Shown here in pieces: positions 51,947 to 60,346 of a stretch of DNA of 64,000 nucleotides. The notes below the pieces were generated by a model. That model was not told the origin of the DNA, made no database searches, and worked only from the letters and a program-made list of their open reading frames with translations. This DNA is from Rossellomorea sp. BNER (GTDB lineage Bacteria; Bacillota; Bacilli; Bacillales; Bacillaceae_B): contig JANAVG010000002.1 of NCBI GenBank assembly GCA_024213275.1, forward strand, positions 310,001-374,000. The letters are read 5' to 3'. The stretch's first letter is position 1. Every line of letters begins with the position of its first letter. The position numbers and the translations under genes are program-made.

Positions 51947-52789
51947 ATGACAGATATAAAGATCGTTACAGATTCAACAGTAGATTTATCTGAGGAAATT
52001 ATTAGTCAATATGATATTCATGTTGTTCCTCTCTCCCTTACTATTGAAGGGGAAACATTTTTAGATCGAGTGGAAATTACTCCAAGTCAGTTTATTGGAA
52101 AAATGAGAAACGCGAAAGAACTTCCAAAAAGCTCACAGCCTGCAGCAGGGACTTTTGTGGAGTTATATAATCAACTGGGAGCGGATGGAAGTACTATACT
52201 ATCTATTCATATGACTGGAAAAATGAGTGGTACGGTAAGATCAGCAGAGAGTGCAGCCAAAATGTCAAATTCAAAAGTCCATGTAATTGATTCTAGATTC
52301 ATTTCGAAAGGAATGGGCTTTCAGGTAATAGAGGCAGCTAAGTTAGCACAGGAAGGTCATGATTTGGAAAGCATATTGGCTCATCTTGATGAAATTCGTC
52401 ATCAGACAAAGCTTTTTGTTGTAGTTGATACACTTGAAAATCTAGTAAAAGGCGGGAGAATTGGAAAAGGACGAGCTATGATTGGTTCTTTATTAAATAT
52501 TAAACCAATAGCATCTTTAGCTGGGGGAGAGTATACTCCTGTTGCTAAAGTTAGAAGCCATTCACAAGTAGTGAAATACTTGGCTTCACAATTTGTAGAG
52601 GATATTAAAGGGAAAACCATTGGGAAAATTGGTTTAGTTCATGCAGATGGGTATGAACTTGCACAGAATTTAAAAAATAAATTGGTTGAATTAACAGGAT
52701 TTGATGAAATTGAAATTGAAGAAACAACGCCGATTATTAGTACTCATACTGGCGTAGGTGCGATTGGCTTCATGTATTATATGAAATAA
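51947..52789 (+). CDS. DegV family (FakB-like) lipid-binding protein, copy 2
   Basis: A 280-residue DegV-fold protein, likely a fatty-acid carrier for FakA. It begins IKIVTDSTVDLSEE and carries KSSQPAAGTFVELYNQL, the ligand-pocket text IHMTGKMSGTVRSAESAA, VDTLENLVKGGRIGKGRAM and ISTHTGVGAIGFMYYMK. It is more canonical than copy 1 at 40687. GATAGGATGTGG precedes the ATG. A terminator follows immediately. Lipid preference cannot be read from sequence. Confidence 0.92.
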   Translation: MTDIKIVTDSTVDLSEEIISQYDIHVVPLSLTIEGETFLDRVEITPSQFIGKMRNAKELPKSSQPAAGTFVELYNQLGADGSTILSIHMTGKMSGTVRSAESAAKMSNSKVHVIDSRFISKGMGFQVIEAAKLAQEGHDLESILAHLDEIRHQTKLFVVVDTLENLVKGGRIGKGRAMIGSLLNIKPIASLAGGEYTPVAKVRSHSQVVKYLASQFVEDIKGKTIGKIGLVHADGYELAQNLKNKLVELTGFDEIEIEETTPIISTHTGVGAIGFMYYMK

Positions 52790-52817
52790 AAGGGTTGGCC
52801 AAAAGCCAATCTTTTTT
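52790..52817 (+). terminator. Terminator after second DegV gene
   Basis: GGTTGGC at 52793-52799 and GCCAATC at 52805-52811 form a stem with one wobble, followed by six T. Confidence 0.7.
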
Positions 52818-52825
52818 AGTTTAGA

Positions 52826-52963
52826 TAGGCTGTTTTCACATAGATTGTTGTTTTTCGAACAAGAATAGAAACCATTAATGATTATGGTTTCGGGCAGCAC
52901 TTATATTGAATTATTTAAATGTATATAATTGACCAAAAGCAACAAAGTTTAAAGAATTGAGCC
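52826..52963. repeat. MITE-like element, degenerate copy 3
   Basis: The left end TAGGCTGTTTTCACATAGAT followed by TGTTG matches the ends of the 220-bp element. At the right, GCAACAAAGTTTA matches its other inner end but the outermost bases have drifted. The GC-rich core is replaced by a fragment resembling family A (GAAACCATTAATGATTATGG and TTTCGGGCAGC). A mosaic remnant. Confidence 0.5.
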
Positions 52964-53082
52964 ATTAGAAAAGCCCATAAATTGACAATCAGCACCAAGG
53001 AAATTAGTTTCTAAGATACTGTTCGTAATTTTTACGAAAGAAAATTCATTTCTTCCATATAATAGAAAGAAGGAGGGGAATG

Positions 53083-53666
53083 ATGTCAAAGAAAAAGGTT
53101 CTTTTCTTCGGAGATTTTGGAGTCGATGATATAGTGGCAACCACATATTCTTATTATAATGAAGAGATTGAAATCGTTGGATTTGTAGCGGATTATGGAA
53201 ATGTTTTTAACAAGATGCCCTTCGAAATATCTATTATATTCAAGGTGGATTTGGTATAACAGACATTCCCGTTATTAGTGAGGCAGTCTCTGCTTTAACC
53301 GGGGATCTTCCAAACTATTTCCGTGAAATACATGGTATTGCAGGTCTCGGGTCCATTGTGCCCCAAGATAGCGAATTCAATAATGGACCAGTTTTCGAAA
53401 TTTTCTATAAGGTAGTAGAGATTGTAAATCAGTACAAAGGTGAGCTAACAATCTACTGTGCTGGTCGATTAACTTCATTAGCTGCCGTTCTTATTCTTTA
53501 TCCAGAGTCTATAAAGTTTATAAAAGATATTTACATAATGGGTGGGGCTTTTACTGTTCCTGGGAATGTAACACCACCAGCTGAAGCAAATTTCTATGGC
53601 GACCCATATGCAGTCAATATCGTTCTTCAGACGGCACCTTTACTTTTCTATCTTCACCAACAGTAA
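53083..53666 (+). pseudogene. Inosine/uridine-type nucleoside hydrolase, frameshifted and truncated
   Basis: A GAAGGAGGGG site and ATG open MSKKKVLFFGDFGVDDIVAT, the metal-binding start of a nucleoside hydrolase. Near 53200-53210, after the VADYGNV segment and a run of T, the reading moves to another frame, where DALRNIYYIQGGFGITDIPV continues the homologous text. It then runs NYFREIHGIAGLGSIVPQ and YIMGGAFTVPGNVTPPAEAN to a stop at 53664-53666. Intact members have about 300 residues; about a third of the C-terminus is missing. Two lesions make activity very unlikely. Confidence 0.85.
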
Positions 53667-53791
53667 GGAAAAAGTGAGAAAAAAGCTACTTTATGTCCTT
53701 TTTACACATGGTTAGAAATAGATTAATCTAAATGTTTCAGCAAAAAAATAGCGTGTTATAATAAGTTTATTGAACAAGAGAGGTGAACAGC

Positions 53792-54616
53792 ATGAGAAAA
53801 GTTATGGTCTTACTTTTCACTTTCCTTATTCTTCTCTCTGGGTGTTCCGTTGATAAAATGACTCAACATGTGATGAAAGAACTGGAATTGGATACTAAAA
53901 ATGATCCGCCAGGAAATTTCATTCCTAAAGATCTTAAAGTTGTTTCAATTGGGGATTCCTTGACACAAGGGGTGGGGGATAGTACAAAAAGTGGTGGATA
54001 CATCCCTTACTTACAAACTCAATTGGAATCGTTAAAGTCCATTAAAAATGCGGAATTTACCAATTATGGTGTCAGAGGAAATCGAACCGATCAATTGTTA
54101 AAGAGACTAAACAAGGAAGAGATTAAAGAAAGTATTGATGAGGCAGATCTAGTCATCATTACCATAGGTGGCAATGATGTGATGAAAACTTTTAAAGAAA
54201 ATATATCAAATTTGACGATTAAAGCCTTTGAAGGTGCAATGGTTGATTATGAAAAGAGACTTCATAATATTATTCAAAAGATTCAATCCTATAATCCTGA
54301 TGCGGGAATAGTATTAATTGGTATTTATAATCCATTTAGTACTTGGTTTTCTGATATTAAAGAGTTAAATCAAATTATTGTAGAGTGGAATACAATTAGC
54401 AGAAAAGTGATTGGGGAATATAATCAAACGGAATTTGTTGGGGTACAGAATATGTTTTTGAACTCTGAAAAAAATTTACTATTTGAAGAGGACTATTTCC
54501 ACCCTAATGATTTAGGTTACAAATTGATGGCGAATCGTATGTTTGAAATACTTACACAGCGGGAATCGTTAAATGAATTAACAAATAATAAATTTTTACT
54601 AAAAGAAGAGGAGTAG
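53792..54616 (+). CDS. ypmR: SGNH/GDSL-family lipoprotein hydrolase YpmR
   Basis: An exported, lipid-anchored esterase-like enzyme of 274 residues. The signal peptide ends in the lipobox LLSGC, with Cys18 to be acylated. SGNH blocks are visible: GDSLTQG with Ser56, the Gly in VRGNRTD, Asn in GGNDVM, and Asp/His in DYFHPND. AGAGGTGA fits the ATG at 53792. It is followed after 5 bases by ypmS, the same pair as in B. subtilis. The natural ester is unknown. Confidence 0.92.
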   Translation: MRKVMVLLFTFLILLSGCSVDKMTQHVMKELELDTKNDPPGNFIPKDLKVVSIGDSLTQGVGDSTKSGGYIPYLQTQLESLKSIKNAEFTNYGVRGNRTDQLLKRLNKEEIKESIDEADLVIITIGGNDVMKTFKENISNLTIKAFEGAMVDYEKRLHNIIQKIQSYNPDAGIVLIGIYNPFSTWFSDIKELNQIIVEWNTISRKVIGEYNQTEFVGVQNMFLNSEKNLLFEEDYFHPNDLGYKLMANRMFEILTQRESLNELTNNKFLLKEEE

Positions 54617-54621
54617 CCATC

Positions 54622-55203
54622 ATGAGGAACAAATGGAAAGTGGGATTTTGGGTATTGTTTTCCCTCGTTATCACGGGAATCATCTTGCTATCGACGTTAA
54701 TTTTAATGCCTATCCCAGATAAAGAAGCAACATTGATGGATCATCAAAATTTAAGTGGGGAACCAGCTTTTAATATAAAAGCGAATAAGGAAGACTTAAA
54801 TCGAGTGATTAGTCACTATATTGAGACAGAATTCCAAGGTCCCATTGATTATTCAGTCCAATTAAAAGATGATGTTGAGGTATCGGGTACAATCCCATTC
54901 TTTACTTCAAAGCTGGACTTTTTTATGACATTTGAACCGAAAGCTATGAAGAACGGTGGTCTTTTATTAAAGAACAAAACAATTTCGTTAGGACAATTAG
55001 ACCTTCCTGTCTCTCGAGTGTTAAAAATTATCGATGAATCATATAACTTTCCGGAGTGGGTAAACATTCAACCGAAAGAAGAAATGATTTATATATCTTT
55101 ACAGAAGATGGAACTTAAAAGTAATATGAAAATGAAGGCAAAATCATTTAATCTTGAAGATGATAATATTGAATTTTTGCTATTAGTACCAGTAGAGGAT
55201 TAA
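54622..55203 (+). CDS. ypmS: YpmS-like membrane-anchored protein (DUF2140)
   Basis: A 193-residue protein with one N-terminal membrane helix (about residues 8-29, VGFWVLFSLVITGIILLSTL) and an extracellular domain of alternating strands (FNIKANKEDLNRVISHYIET, VSGTIPFFTSKLDFFMTFEP, VSRVLKIIDESYNFPEWVNI). This is the DUF2140 layout. It follows ypmR in one operon; an AGAAGAGGAG site lies in the end of ypmR. The partnership suggests a cell-envelope lipid or wall role. Confidence 0.9.
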   Translation: MRNKWKVGFWVLFSLVITGIILLSTLILMPIPDKEATLMDHQNLSGEPAFNIKANKEDLNRVISHYIETEFQGPIDYSVQLKDDVEVSGTIPFFTSKLDFFMTFEPKAMKNGGLLLKNKTISLGQLDLPVSRVLKIIDESYNFPEWVNIQPKEEMIYISLQKMELKSNMKMKAKSFNLEDDNIEFLLLVPVED

Positions 55204-55210
55204 TAAAGGA

Positions 55211-55433
55211 AGGCTGTTTTCGTAAACATTGTTGTTATCCGAAAAGGAGTTAGTTGGTTGGAGCGGAAGGATGCTCGCTTTCCGCAGGGCATGCGGTGTG
55301 CCTCCTCGTCGCATTGCTCCTGCTTAGGTCTCTCCTGTCCCGCGCAGCTACAGGAGCTCACACCTGCAGCGAAGACCAACCTTTTCACAAAGATTTATGT
55401 TCTTAAAAAACAACAATCTATTAGAAACAGCCT
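55211..55433. repeat. MITE-like palindromic element, copy 2
   Basis: A 223-bp element in the opposite orientation to copy 1 at 15956. Ends AGGCTGTTTTCGTAAACATT and, reversed from the other side, TAGGCTGTTTCTAATAGATT. The GC-rich core reads GAGCGGAAGGATGCTCGCTT and later GTCTCTCCTGTCCCGC, matching the reverse complement of copy 1. It accounts for the gap between ypmS and the DUF4397 gene; its open frames are not genes. Confidence 0.8.
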
Positions 55434-55440
55434 AAAGGAA

Positions 55441-55478
55441 AACCTGACCCCGATTTAATGAATGGAGTCAGGTTTTTT
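55441..55478 (+). terminator. Terminator after ypmR-ypmS
   Basis: AACCTGACCCC pairs with GGAGTCAGGTT (one mismatch), followed by six T. The MITE-like copy lies between it and the ypmS stop. Confidence 0.75.
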
Positions 55479-55519
55479 ATGTTTTAGTAATCTTTCTAAG
55501 TACCAAGCTTCCCCAATGG

Positions 55520-56257
55520 TTAACTTTTTAGTATTATAGTTTCAAGTTCAGGGTTTCCTTCAACAAAGCCAATAGCAACAATGGTGTATGCTTCATCGGC
55601 TTCTAGCTTGACTTTTGGTATAGATAATATCACATTTTTACTACCGGCCACTCTTGCTTCTAGATTAACGGTCATTGGACTTAAGCCAAGGTATTCGGTT
55701 GCCTGTTTATAAGATGCCTTTGGAAACACCACATCTCCGCCTTTTACGGCTATATCTACTGCAGGTGCATCTGGGGAAAGGTGAATAAATCTCGCTTTAG
55801 TTTCACCTGATGGAACATTAGGATCGTCAAGGTATGGGAGAAGCTGTAGCTTATTCCCTGTGCCAACGGTCGCTAATGTATAGATTTTACCAGCTTCTAC
55901 GGAAACCTTTTTACTAATAATGGTTGTAACACTGTTTCCAGCAGGATAGATGTCAATATGATATTTTCCTGGGGGAAGAGTTAAGTAATCACTTACTTCT
56001 TTAAAGGATACATTTCTTAGTACCAAGTTTGCGTTTACATATACATCGACACTTGGGACCTCTGGTGCTGCATGAAGAAATCTTACATATGATGGACCTG
56101 AGATAATTTGATTTCGATCCGTATGAATCGCTTTATGAATATTCTTTAAATGTTTTTGATAATAATGAATATGTTTCGTGGGATCAGAATATTTATAATA
56201 ACTTGCTAGTAAGTCATACATGGAAGCTCTATTTAAATAATACTCTTTATTTTTCAT
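55520..56257 (-). CDS. Protein with two DUF4397 domains
   Basis: A 245-residue protein with an N-terminal helical, Tyr/His-rich region (residues 1-48) and two beta-sandwich DUF4397 domains: about 53-130 (YVRFLHAAPEVPSVDVYVNA) and about 150-238 (RFIHLSPDAPAVDIAVKGGD). Family members are often exported, yet no signal peptide is present here. GGGAGAG precedes the ATG at 56257, though the frame opens at 56272. It is monocistronic and convergent with ypmS. A spore or surface structural role is possible but unproven. Confidence 0.85.
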   Translation of the reverse strand: MKNKEYYLNRASMYDLLASYYKYSDPTKHIHYYQKHLKNIHKAIHTDRNQIISGPSYVRFLHAAPEVPSVDVYVNANLVLRNVSFKEVSDYLTLPPGKYHIDIYPAGNSVTTIISKKVSVEAGKIYTLATVGTGNKLQLLPYLDDPNVPSGETKARFIHLSPDAPAVDIAVKGGDVVFPKASYKQATEYLGLSPMTVNLEARVAGSKNVILSIPKVKLEADEAYTIVAIGFVEGNPELETIILKS

Positions 56258-56522
56258 TATGCTCTCTCCCATTCGTTATTCCTTCATTACCTTATACATA
56301 TTGGGCAAAATTGGTGAGAATACCTATTTTTCAAAAAACTCTTGCAAATTTAGAAAGCGTAAGAGATAATACAAATATCAAGAGAAAGTGGGTGATGTAC
56401 GATGAAAATAATCTTAGGCAACCTTTTAAAGAATAGACAATTTGATCGTATGTCCCATCGGAGTAGTATCTAAACTCATTAATTAGTGTGGAAAAATTTC
56501 ACCTTCTTTAATGTATGTATTT

Positions 56523-56556
56523 AACCATGGGACTGCGAAAGTCCGTGGTTTTTTTG
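56523..56556 (+). terminator. Hairpin ahead of rsgA-like gene
   Basis: AACCATGGGACT pairs with AGTCCGTGGTT, followed by seven T. No convincing gene ends here; it may attenuate the rsgA-like transcript. The stretch 56258-56522 holds only the divergent promoter region and a possible 23-codon frame at 56402. Confidence 0.65.
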
Positions 56557-56581
56557 TTTTAAATTAAAGGAGGAAAAATGA

Positions 56582-57625
56582 ATGAATTGGTTTAATGAAA
56601 TGATTAATAATAAAAGAACAGAGTTTATGGATTATCATGATCATTTATTATTAGGGAGAGTCTTTGCTGAATATCAATCAATGTATTCAATTCTTACAAT
56701 GAATGGAGAAATAAAAGCAAAGATCTCAGGGAAGTTTTTTCATGGAGTTCAAACAAGGGAAGACCTTCCAGCAGTTGGGGACTGGGTATTCCTGCATTCT
56801 GTTGATAATGAAACAGGTCTAATTGAAAATATTTTACCACGTCAAAGTAAATTTTCAAGGAAAAAAGCAGGGATTGAAGCGGATGAACAGATTATTGCTG
56901 CTAATGTGGATTATTTGTTTATTGTCAGTTCTCTGAATGATGAACTTAATCCTCGACGATTAGAGAGATATTTATTATTATGCTGGGATTCAGGCTCGAA
57001 TCCAGTTATCGTTTTAAGTAAGTCTGATACATGTGATCAGGTGGAAGAAAAGAAAAAAATGATTGAAAATATTGCTATGGGAGTTCCCGTTTTAGTAACA
57101 AGCACAGTAGAGGAGACAGGGTTAGAGGAGCTAAAGGCGTTTATGAAAAACGGCCATACGATTGCACTTGTAGGTTCATCAGGTGTGGGAAAATCTACAC
57201 TGTTAAATGCTTTATTAGGAGAGCAAATTCAGGAAGTCCAACAAGTGAGAGAAAAAGATAGTAAAGGTAAACATACAACCACACATCGTGAAATGTTTTT
57301 GACTGATGAAGCTTTTATTATTGATACACCTGGAATGAGAGAGTTGCAATTATGGGATGGTGAAAAGGGATTATCCACCCAGTTTGCAGAAATTGAAGAG
57401 TTAGCTTCTCTATGTCGCTATCGAGACTGTTCACATAAAGGTGAACCGGGATGCCACATCCAAAATTCATTAGAAAATGGAGAACTCTCCCACGAGAGAT
57501 TTGAAAGCTATTTGAAACTGCAGAGGGAAATAGCTTTTCAAAAGCGAAAAAATGATAAACGTCTAGAATCATTAGAGAGAAAGAAATGGAAGAAACAATC
57601 CAAAAACATTAAGAATAGACCGTAA
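56582..57625 (+). CDS. rsgA: RsgA/YjeQ-like circularly permuted GTPase (paralogue)
   Basis: A ribosome small-subunit maturation GTPase of 347 residues with the circularly permuted order: G4 SKSD at 146-149, then G1 GSSGVGKST at 198-206, then G3 DTPGM near 248. An N-terminal OB fold (residues about 20-95) and a C-terminal zinc motif (LCRYRDCSHKGEPGC) complete the family. It is longer than the usual Bacillus RsgA of about 295 residues and is far from the prkC-type context that holds the main copy, so it is likely a second paralogue. AGGAGG precedes the ATG. Confidence 0.88.
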   Translation: MNWFNEMINNKRTEFMDYHDHLLLGRVFAEYQSMYSILTMNGEIKAKISGKFFHGVQTREDLPAVGDWVFLHSVDNETGLIENILPRQSKFSRKKAGIEADEQIIAANVDYLFIVSSLNDELNPRRLERYLLLCWDSGSNPVIVLSKSDTCDQVEEKKKMIENIAMGVPVLVTSTVEETGLEELKAFMKNGHTIALVGSSGVGKSTLLNALLGEQIQEVQQVREKDSKGKHTTTHREMFLTDEAFIIDTPGMRELQLWDGEKGLSTQFAEIEELASLCRYRDCSHKGEPGCHIQNSLENGELSHERFESYLKLQREIAFQKRKNDKRLESLERKKWKKQSKNIKNRP

Positions 57626-57714
57626 TCATATTTTTTTACCCTACAAAAAAAACGCGTTAAAATATAGTAATAAGGGAATATTGAAAGCAACGCGCAATAG
57701 AAAGGGTGAAGATA

Positions 57715-58254
57715 ATGGGAGCGGAAAAATTAGAAAAAGCAACCTTTGCCGGAGGTTGCTTTTGGTGTATGGTCAAGCCTTTTGATGAACAACCCGGGAT
57801 CGAAAAAGTGGTATCCGGATATACCGGTGGAGCAAAAGAGAATCCAACTTACAGAGAAGTATGCTCAGAGACGACGGGACACTTTGAAGCTGTACAAATT
57901 ACCTTTGACCCAGAAACGTTTTCCTATAAAAAGTTGTTAGATTTATTTTGGCAACAAATTGACCCAACAGATCCAGGTGGACAATTTCATGATCGTGGGC
58001 ATTCTTATAAAACCGCAATTTTCTACCATAATGAAGAACAAAGGCAATTAGCTGAAGAATCAAAACATCTACTTGAATCAAGTAACAAATTTAACAAACC
58101 AATTGCTACACAGATTCTAGCAGCAAAACCTTTTTATGAAGCAGAAGAATATCATCAGGGTTATTATAAAAAGAACTCTGCTCATTACAATAGATATCGG
58201 ATTGGTTCAGGTAGAGAAGCGTTTATTCAAGAGCATTGGGGGGGAAAGAATTGA
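57715..58254 (+). CDS. msrA: Peptide methionine sulfoxide reductase MsrA
   Basis: Reduces methionine-S-sulfoxide in proteins. A 179-residue enzyme with the active motif GGCFWC (Cys15 and Cys18), [15 protein letters not shown], the [13 protein letters not shown] loop and [15 protein letters not shown] fits the ATG at 57715; the frame opens at 57706. Its stop overlaps msrB by 4 bases, so both sulfoxide stereoisomers are handled from one transcript, as in B. subtilis. Confidence 0.96.
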   Translation: MGAEKLEKATFAGGCFWCMVKPFDEQPGIEKVVSGYTGGAKENPTYREVCSETTGHFEAVQITFDPETFSYKKLLDLFWQQIDPTDPGGQFHDRGHSYKTAIFYHNEEQRQLAEESKHLLESSNKFNKPIATQILAAKPFYEAEEYHQGYYKKNSAHYNRYRIGSGREAFIQEHWGGKN

Positions 58255-58682
58255 AAAAAGATGAATTAAAAGACAAGCTTAGTCCGATTCAGTATAACGT
58301 GACACAAAAAAACGGAACAGAACCACCATTTCGAAATGACTATTGGAACACCTTTGAGGAAGGAATATATGTCGACATTATATCCGGGAAGGCGTTATTT
58401 AGTTCAGAAGACAAATACGATGCTGGATGTGGATGGCCAAGCTTTACAAAGCCGATTGATGAGACTGAAATTGAAGAAAAAAAGGATACTAGTCATTTTA
58501 TGGTGCGAACAGAAGTCCGAAGTAAATCTGGTGAATCACATTTAGGTCATGTCTTTGATGATGGTCCAGAACCTTCTAAATTAAGATATTGTATCAACTC
58601 AGCTGCACTAAGATTCATTCCATTTGAAAAAATGGATGAAGAAGGATACAGTGAATACAAAAAGTTATTTCGGAAAAAGTAA
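58251..58682 (+). CDS. msrB: Peptide methionine (R)-sulfoxide reductase MsrB
   Basis: Reduces methionine-R-sulfoxide. The 143-residue enzyme has [51 protein letters not shown] and the catalytic Cys in [11 protein letters not shown]. Zinc-binding CxxC pairs are absent, which is common in Bacillus MsrB. The start is a TTG at 58251 after a GGGGGG run; it overlaps the msrA stop (TTGA). The frame is open from 58236 inside msrA. Confidence 0.95.
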   Translation: MKKDELKDKLSPIQYNVTQKNGTEPPFRNDYWNTFEEGIYVDIISGKALFSSEDKYDAGCGWPSFTKPIDETEIEEKKDTSHFMVRTEVRSKSGESHLGHVFDDGPEPSKLRYCINSAALRFIPFEKMDEEGYSEYKKLFRKK

Positions 58683-58781
58683 ATCATTGTGAATAAATGA
58701 ACATTTATGCTAAAATAATTTCTTGTATGTTTTTGAATAAAAAATAAACTCGTTATAACGTATTAGGAAGGTGAAGTAGCC

Positions 58782-59282
58782 ATGTTTAAAAAACTATTCG
58801 GAAAAAAAGAAGAGGCTCCTACAACAGTAAGTATTTATTCTCCATTAAGCGGAAAATTACTTTCATTAGACGAGGTTCCAGATCCTGTTTTTTCCCAAAA
58901 GATGATGGGAGACGGTTTAGCTATTGAACCAACTGACGGTAAAGTGGTTTCCCCAATTGAAGGGGAAGTGATGCAAGTATTTCCTACAAAACACGCGGTC
59001 GGATTAAAATCAAAAAATGGGGCAGAAGTTCTTATCCATATTGGTTTAGAAACCGTTTCAATGGATGGGAAAGGCTTTGAGGCACATGTATCTGAAGGAA
59101 GTAAAGTGAGAATAGGCGACCCGTTAATTACCTTTGATATTGAACTTGTAAAAGAGAAGGCAAAGAGTACGATCACACCTGTAATTATAACCAATGGTGA
59201 TGACCTTGGTACCCTTGAAAAAAATCAAGAAGAAACCGTATCCGCTGGTCAAAGCAAAATTATGACGGTATCCGCTAAATAA
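58782..59282 (+). CDS. ypqE: PTS glucose-family IIA component (YpqE-like)
   Basis: A stand-alone phosphocarrier of the sugar phosphotransferase system, 166 residues. The phosphorylation site is His86 in VLIHIGLETVSMDG, with the supporting His71 in PTKHAVGLKS. SPIEGEVMQVF and FEAHVSEGSKVRIGDPLI complete the EIIA-Glc fold. It has no membrane part, so it must serve IIBC proteins encoded elsewhere. AGGAAGGTG precedes the ATG. Position near msrA/msrB fits B. subtilis ypqE. Confidence 0.92.
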   Translation: MFKKLFGKKEEAPTTVSIYSPLSGKLLSLDEVPDPVFSQKMMGDGLAIEPTDGKVVSPIEGEVMQVFPTKHAVGLKSKNGAEVLIHIGLETVSMDGKGFEAHVSEGSKVRIGDPLITFDIELVKEKAKSTITPVIITNGDDLGTLEKNQEETVSAGQSKIMTVSAK

Positions 59283-59285
59283 TAG

Positions 59286-59322
59286 TAAAAAGGAGGGTGA
59301 CTAAAAAAGTCACTCTCCTTTT
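59286..59322 (+). terminator. Terminator after EIIA gene
   Basis: AAAAGGAGGGTGACT and AGTCACTCTCCTTTT form a 15-bp stem with a short A loop. It can also serve the convergent DUF502 gene. Confidence 0.82.
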
Positions 59323-59332
59323 ATGCATAATT

Positions 59333-59905
59333 TTATTTTGATGTCATCCCACCTGATAAGATAAACTTCATGGCATCCTCTGCTTTCACATCAAGAATTT
59401 CTACATCCTCTACTGGAATTAAAAATGTTACACCTGCCACTTGGAAAGTTTGCGGAATATAAACGGCCACATGAGTATTTAATGGTTGATAAAAGTCCCC
59501 AACATTTTCCGAAGTAATAAATCCCAAGCATTTCATATTTGTTCCTGGCAATGACACCAATGCAACCTTCGAGAATGATTTTTTCTCACCAAGAAATGAG
59601 TGAATGGTGTCTTTTATAACGCTGTACAAGGTTTTTACTAAGGGAATATTGGTCAAAAGATTGTCGACAAGCCTGACAATTCCTCCTCCAATAAAACGAT
59701 TTGATAACCAGCCTAACACTGTTATTAGGACAAATGTAAGGATAATTCCAATCCCAGGAATATAATTTTCGTCCATAAAAGGTTTTAGAATATTTCCTAG
59801 TAAGCTATCTAAAAATAAAAATAGTTTATAAATAAGATAGATAACCAGACCAATTGGGACGAAGGTTAAGATACCCTTAATAAAATGCTTAATAATGGTC
59901 TTCAT
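59333..59905 (-). CDS. DUF502 family membrane protein
   Basis: A 190-residue membrane protein. Two membrane helices at about residues 5-30 (FIKGILTFVPIGLVIYLIYK) and 50-70 (IGIILTFVLITVLGWLSNRF) precede a soluble domain with NIPLVKTLYSVIKDTIHSFL and PLNTHVAVYIPQTFQVAG, the DUF502 signature. AGGAG is placed for the ATG at 59905 although the frame opens at 59950. It converges on the EIIA terminator. Function unknown. Confidence 0.87.
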   Translation of the reverse strand: MKTIIKHFIKGILTFVPIGLVIYLIYKLFLFLDSLLGNILKPFMDENYIPGIGIILTFVLITVLGWLSNRFIGGGIVRLVDNLLTNIPLVKTLYSVIKDTIHSFLGEKKSFSKVALVSLPGTNMKCLGFITSENVGDFYQPLNTHVAVYIPQTFQVAGVTFLIPVEDVEILDVKAEDAMKFILSGGMTSK

Positions 59906-60045
59906 ATCTTTTTCTCCTCTTCTTAAAATAATAAGAACATTATAAGCCAAATCAACAGAAAAGAAAATTAAGTGCCTCTTCCTTTTGATTATTAGGAATC
60001 AATCAATTCTTTAGAAAGGGGGTCAAGAAATGGGCAAATACACAA

Positions 60046-60073
60046 ACATTCTTATAGGCATTTACATACATTA
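60046..60073 (+). promoter_or_regulatory. Candidate sigma-K promoter of the YjcZ-type gene
   Basis: CATACATTA at 60065-60073 matches the sigma-K -10 CATANNNTA; AC at 60046-60047 lies 17 bases upstream, the -35 position. Late mother-cell expression would suit a coat-like peptide. Confidence 0.45.
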
Positions 60074-60113
60074 ACAAGTGAGATAGAAATATATTTATTG
60101 AGGAGTGAAATGT

Positions 60114-60263
60114 ATGTATCAAGGTTATGACAATTGTTGTTATGGTGGTTATGGATATCCAGTAGCGGGAGTAGCTGACTGCGGTTATGGAAGTGGGTTC
60201 GCGTTAATCGTTGTATTGTTTATTCTTTTAATTATCATCGGCGCTTGTTACTCAAAATGCTAA
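60114..60263 (+). CDS. YjcZ-family sporulation protein
   Basis: A 49-residue peptide: a Gly/Tyr/Cys-rich start ([20 protein letters not shown]) and a single membrane helix ([18 protein letters not shown]). This is the YjcZ/YrpD-type sporulation family. GAGGAGTG is six bases before the ATG at 60114; a nearby ATG at 60110 is out of frame. A likely sigma-K promoter lies upstream and a strong terminator downstream. Probably a coat or forespore-membrane peptide. Confidence 0.85.
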   Translation: MYQGYDNCCYGGYGYPVAGVADCGYGSGFALIVVLFILLIIIGACYSKC

Positions 60264-60289
60264 AAAAAGTAAAAATTATTTCGGAACAA

Positions 60290-60326
60290 CAAGAGATGGA
60301 TCCTTTCAATCTGATCCATCTCTTTT
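60290..60326 (+). terminator. Terminator after YjcZ-type gene
   Basis: AAGAGATGGATC pairs with GATCCATCTCTT around a 10-base loop, followed by a T-rich run. Confidence 0.85.
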
Positions 60327-60346
60327 TATTTTTTTCGGCGAATATT

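Noticed and set aside
55200-55458. Two overlapping open frames on opposite strands after ypmS
   Set aside because: Both fall within MITE-like repeat copy 2 and have Cys/Ser/Arg-rich text produced by the GC-rich core.
56402-56473. 23-codon frame starting MKIILGNLLKNRQFDRMSHR
   Set aside because: Only a poor ribosome site (GGGTGATG) and no terminator directly after; too short to support without conservation data.
60030-60074. 14-codon frame behind an AAAGGGGG site ahead of the YjcZ-type gene
   Set aside because: It overlaps the likely sigma-K promoter, so it would not be on the main transcript; chance frame more likely.
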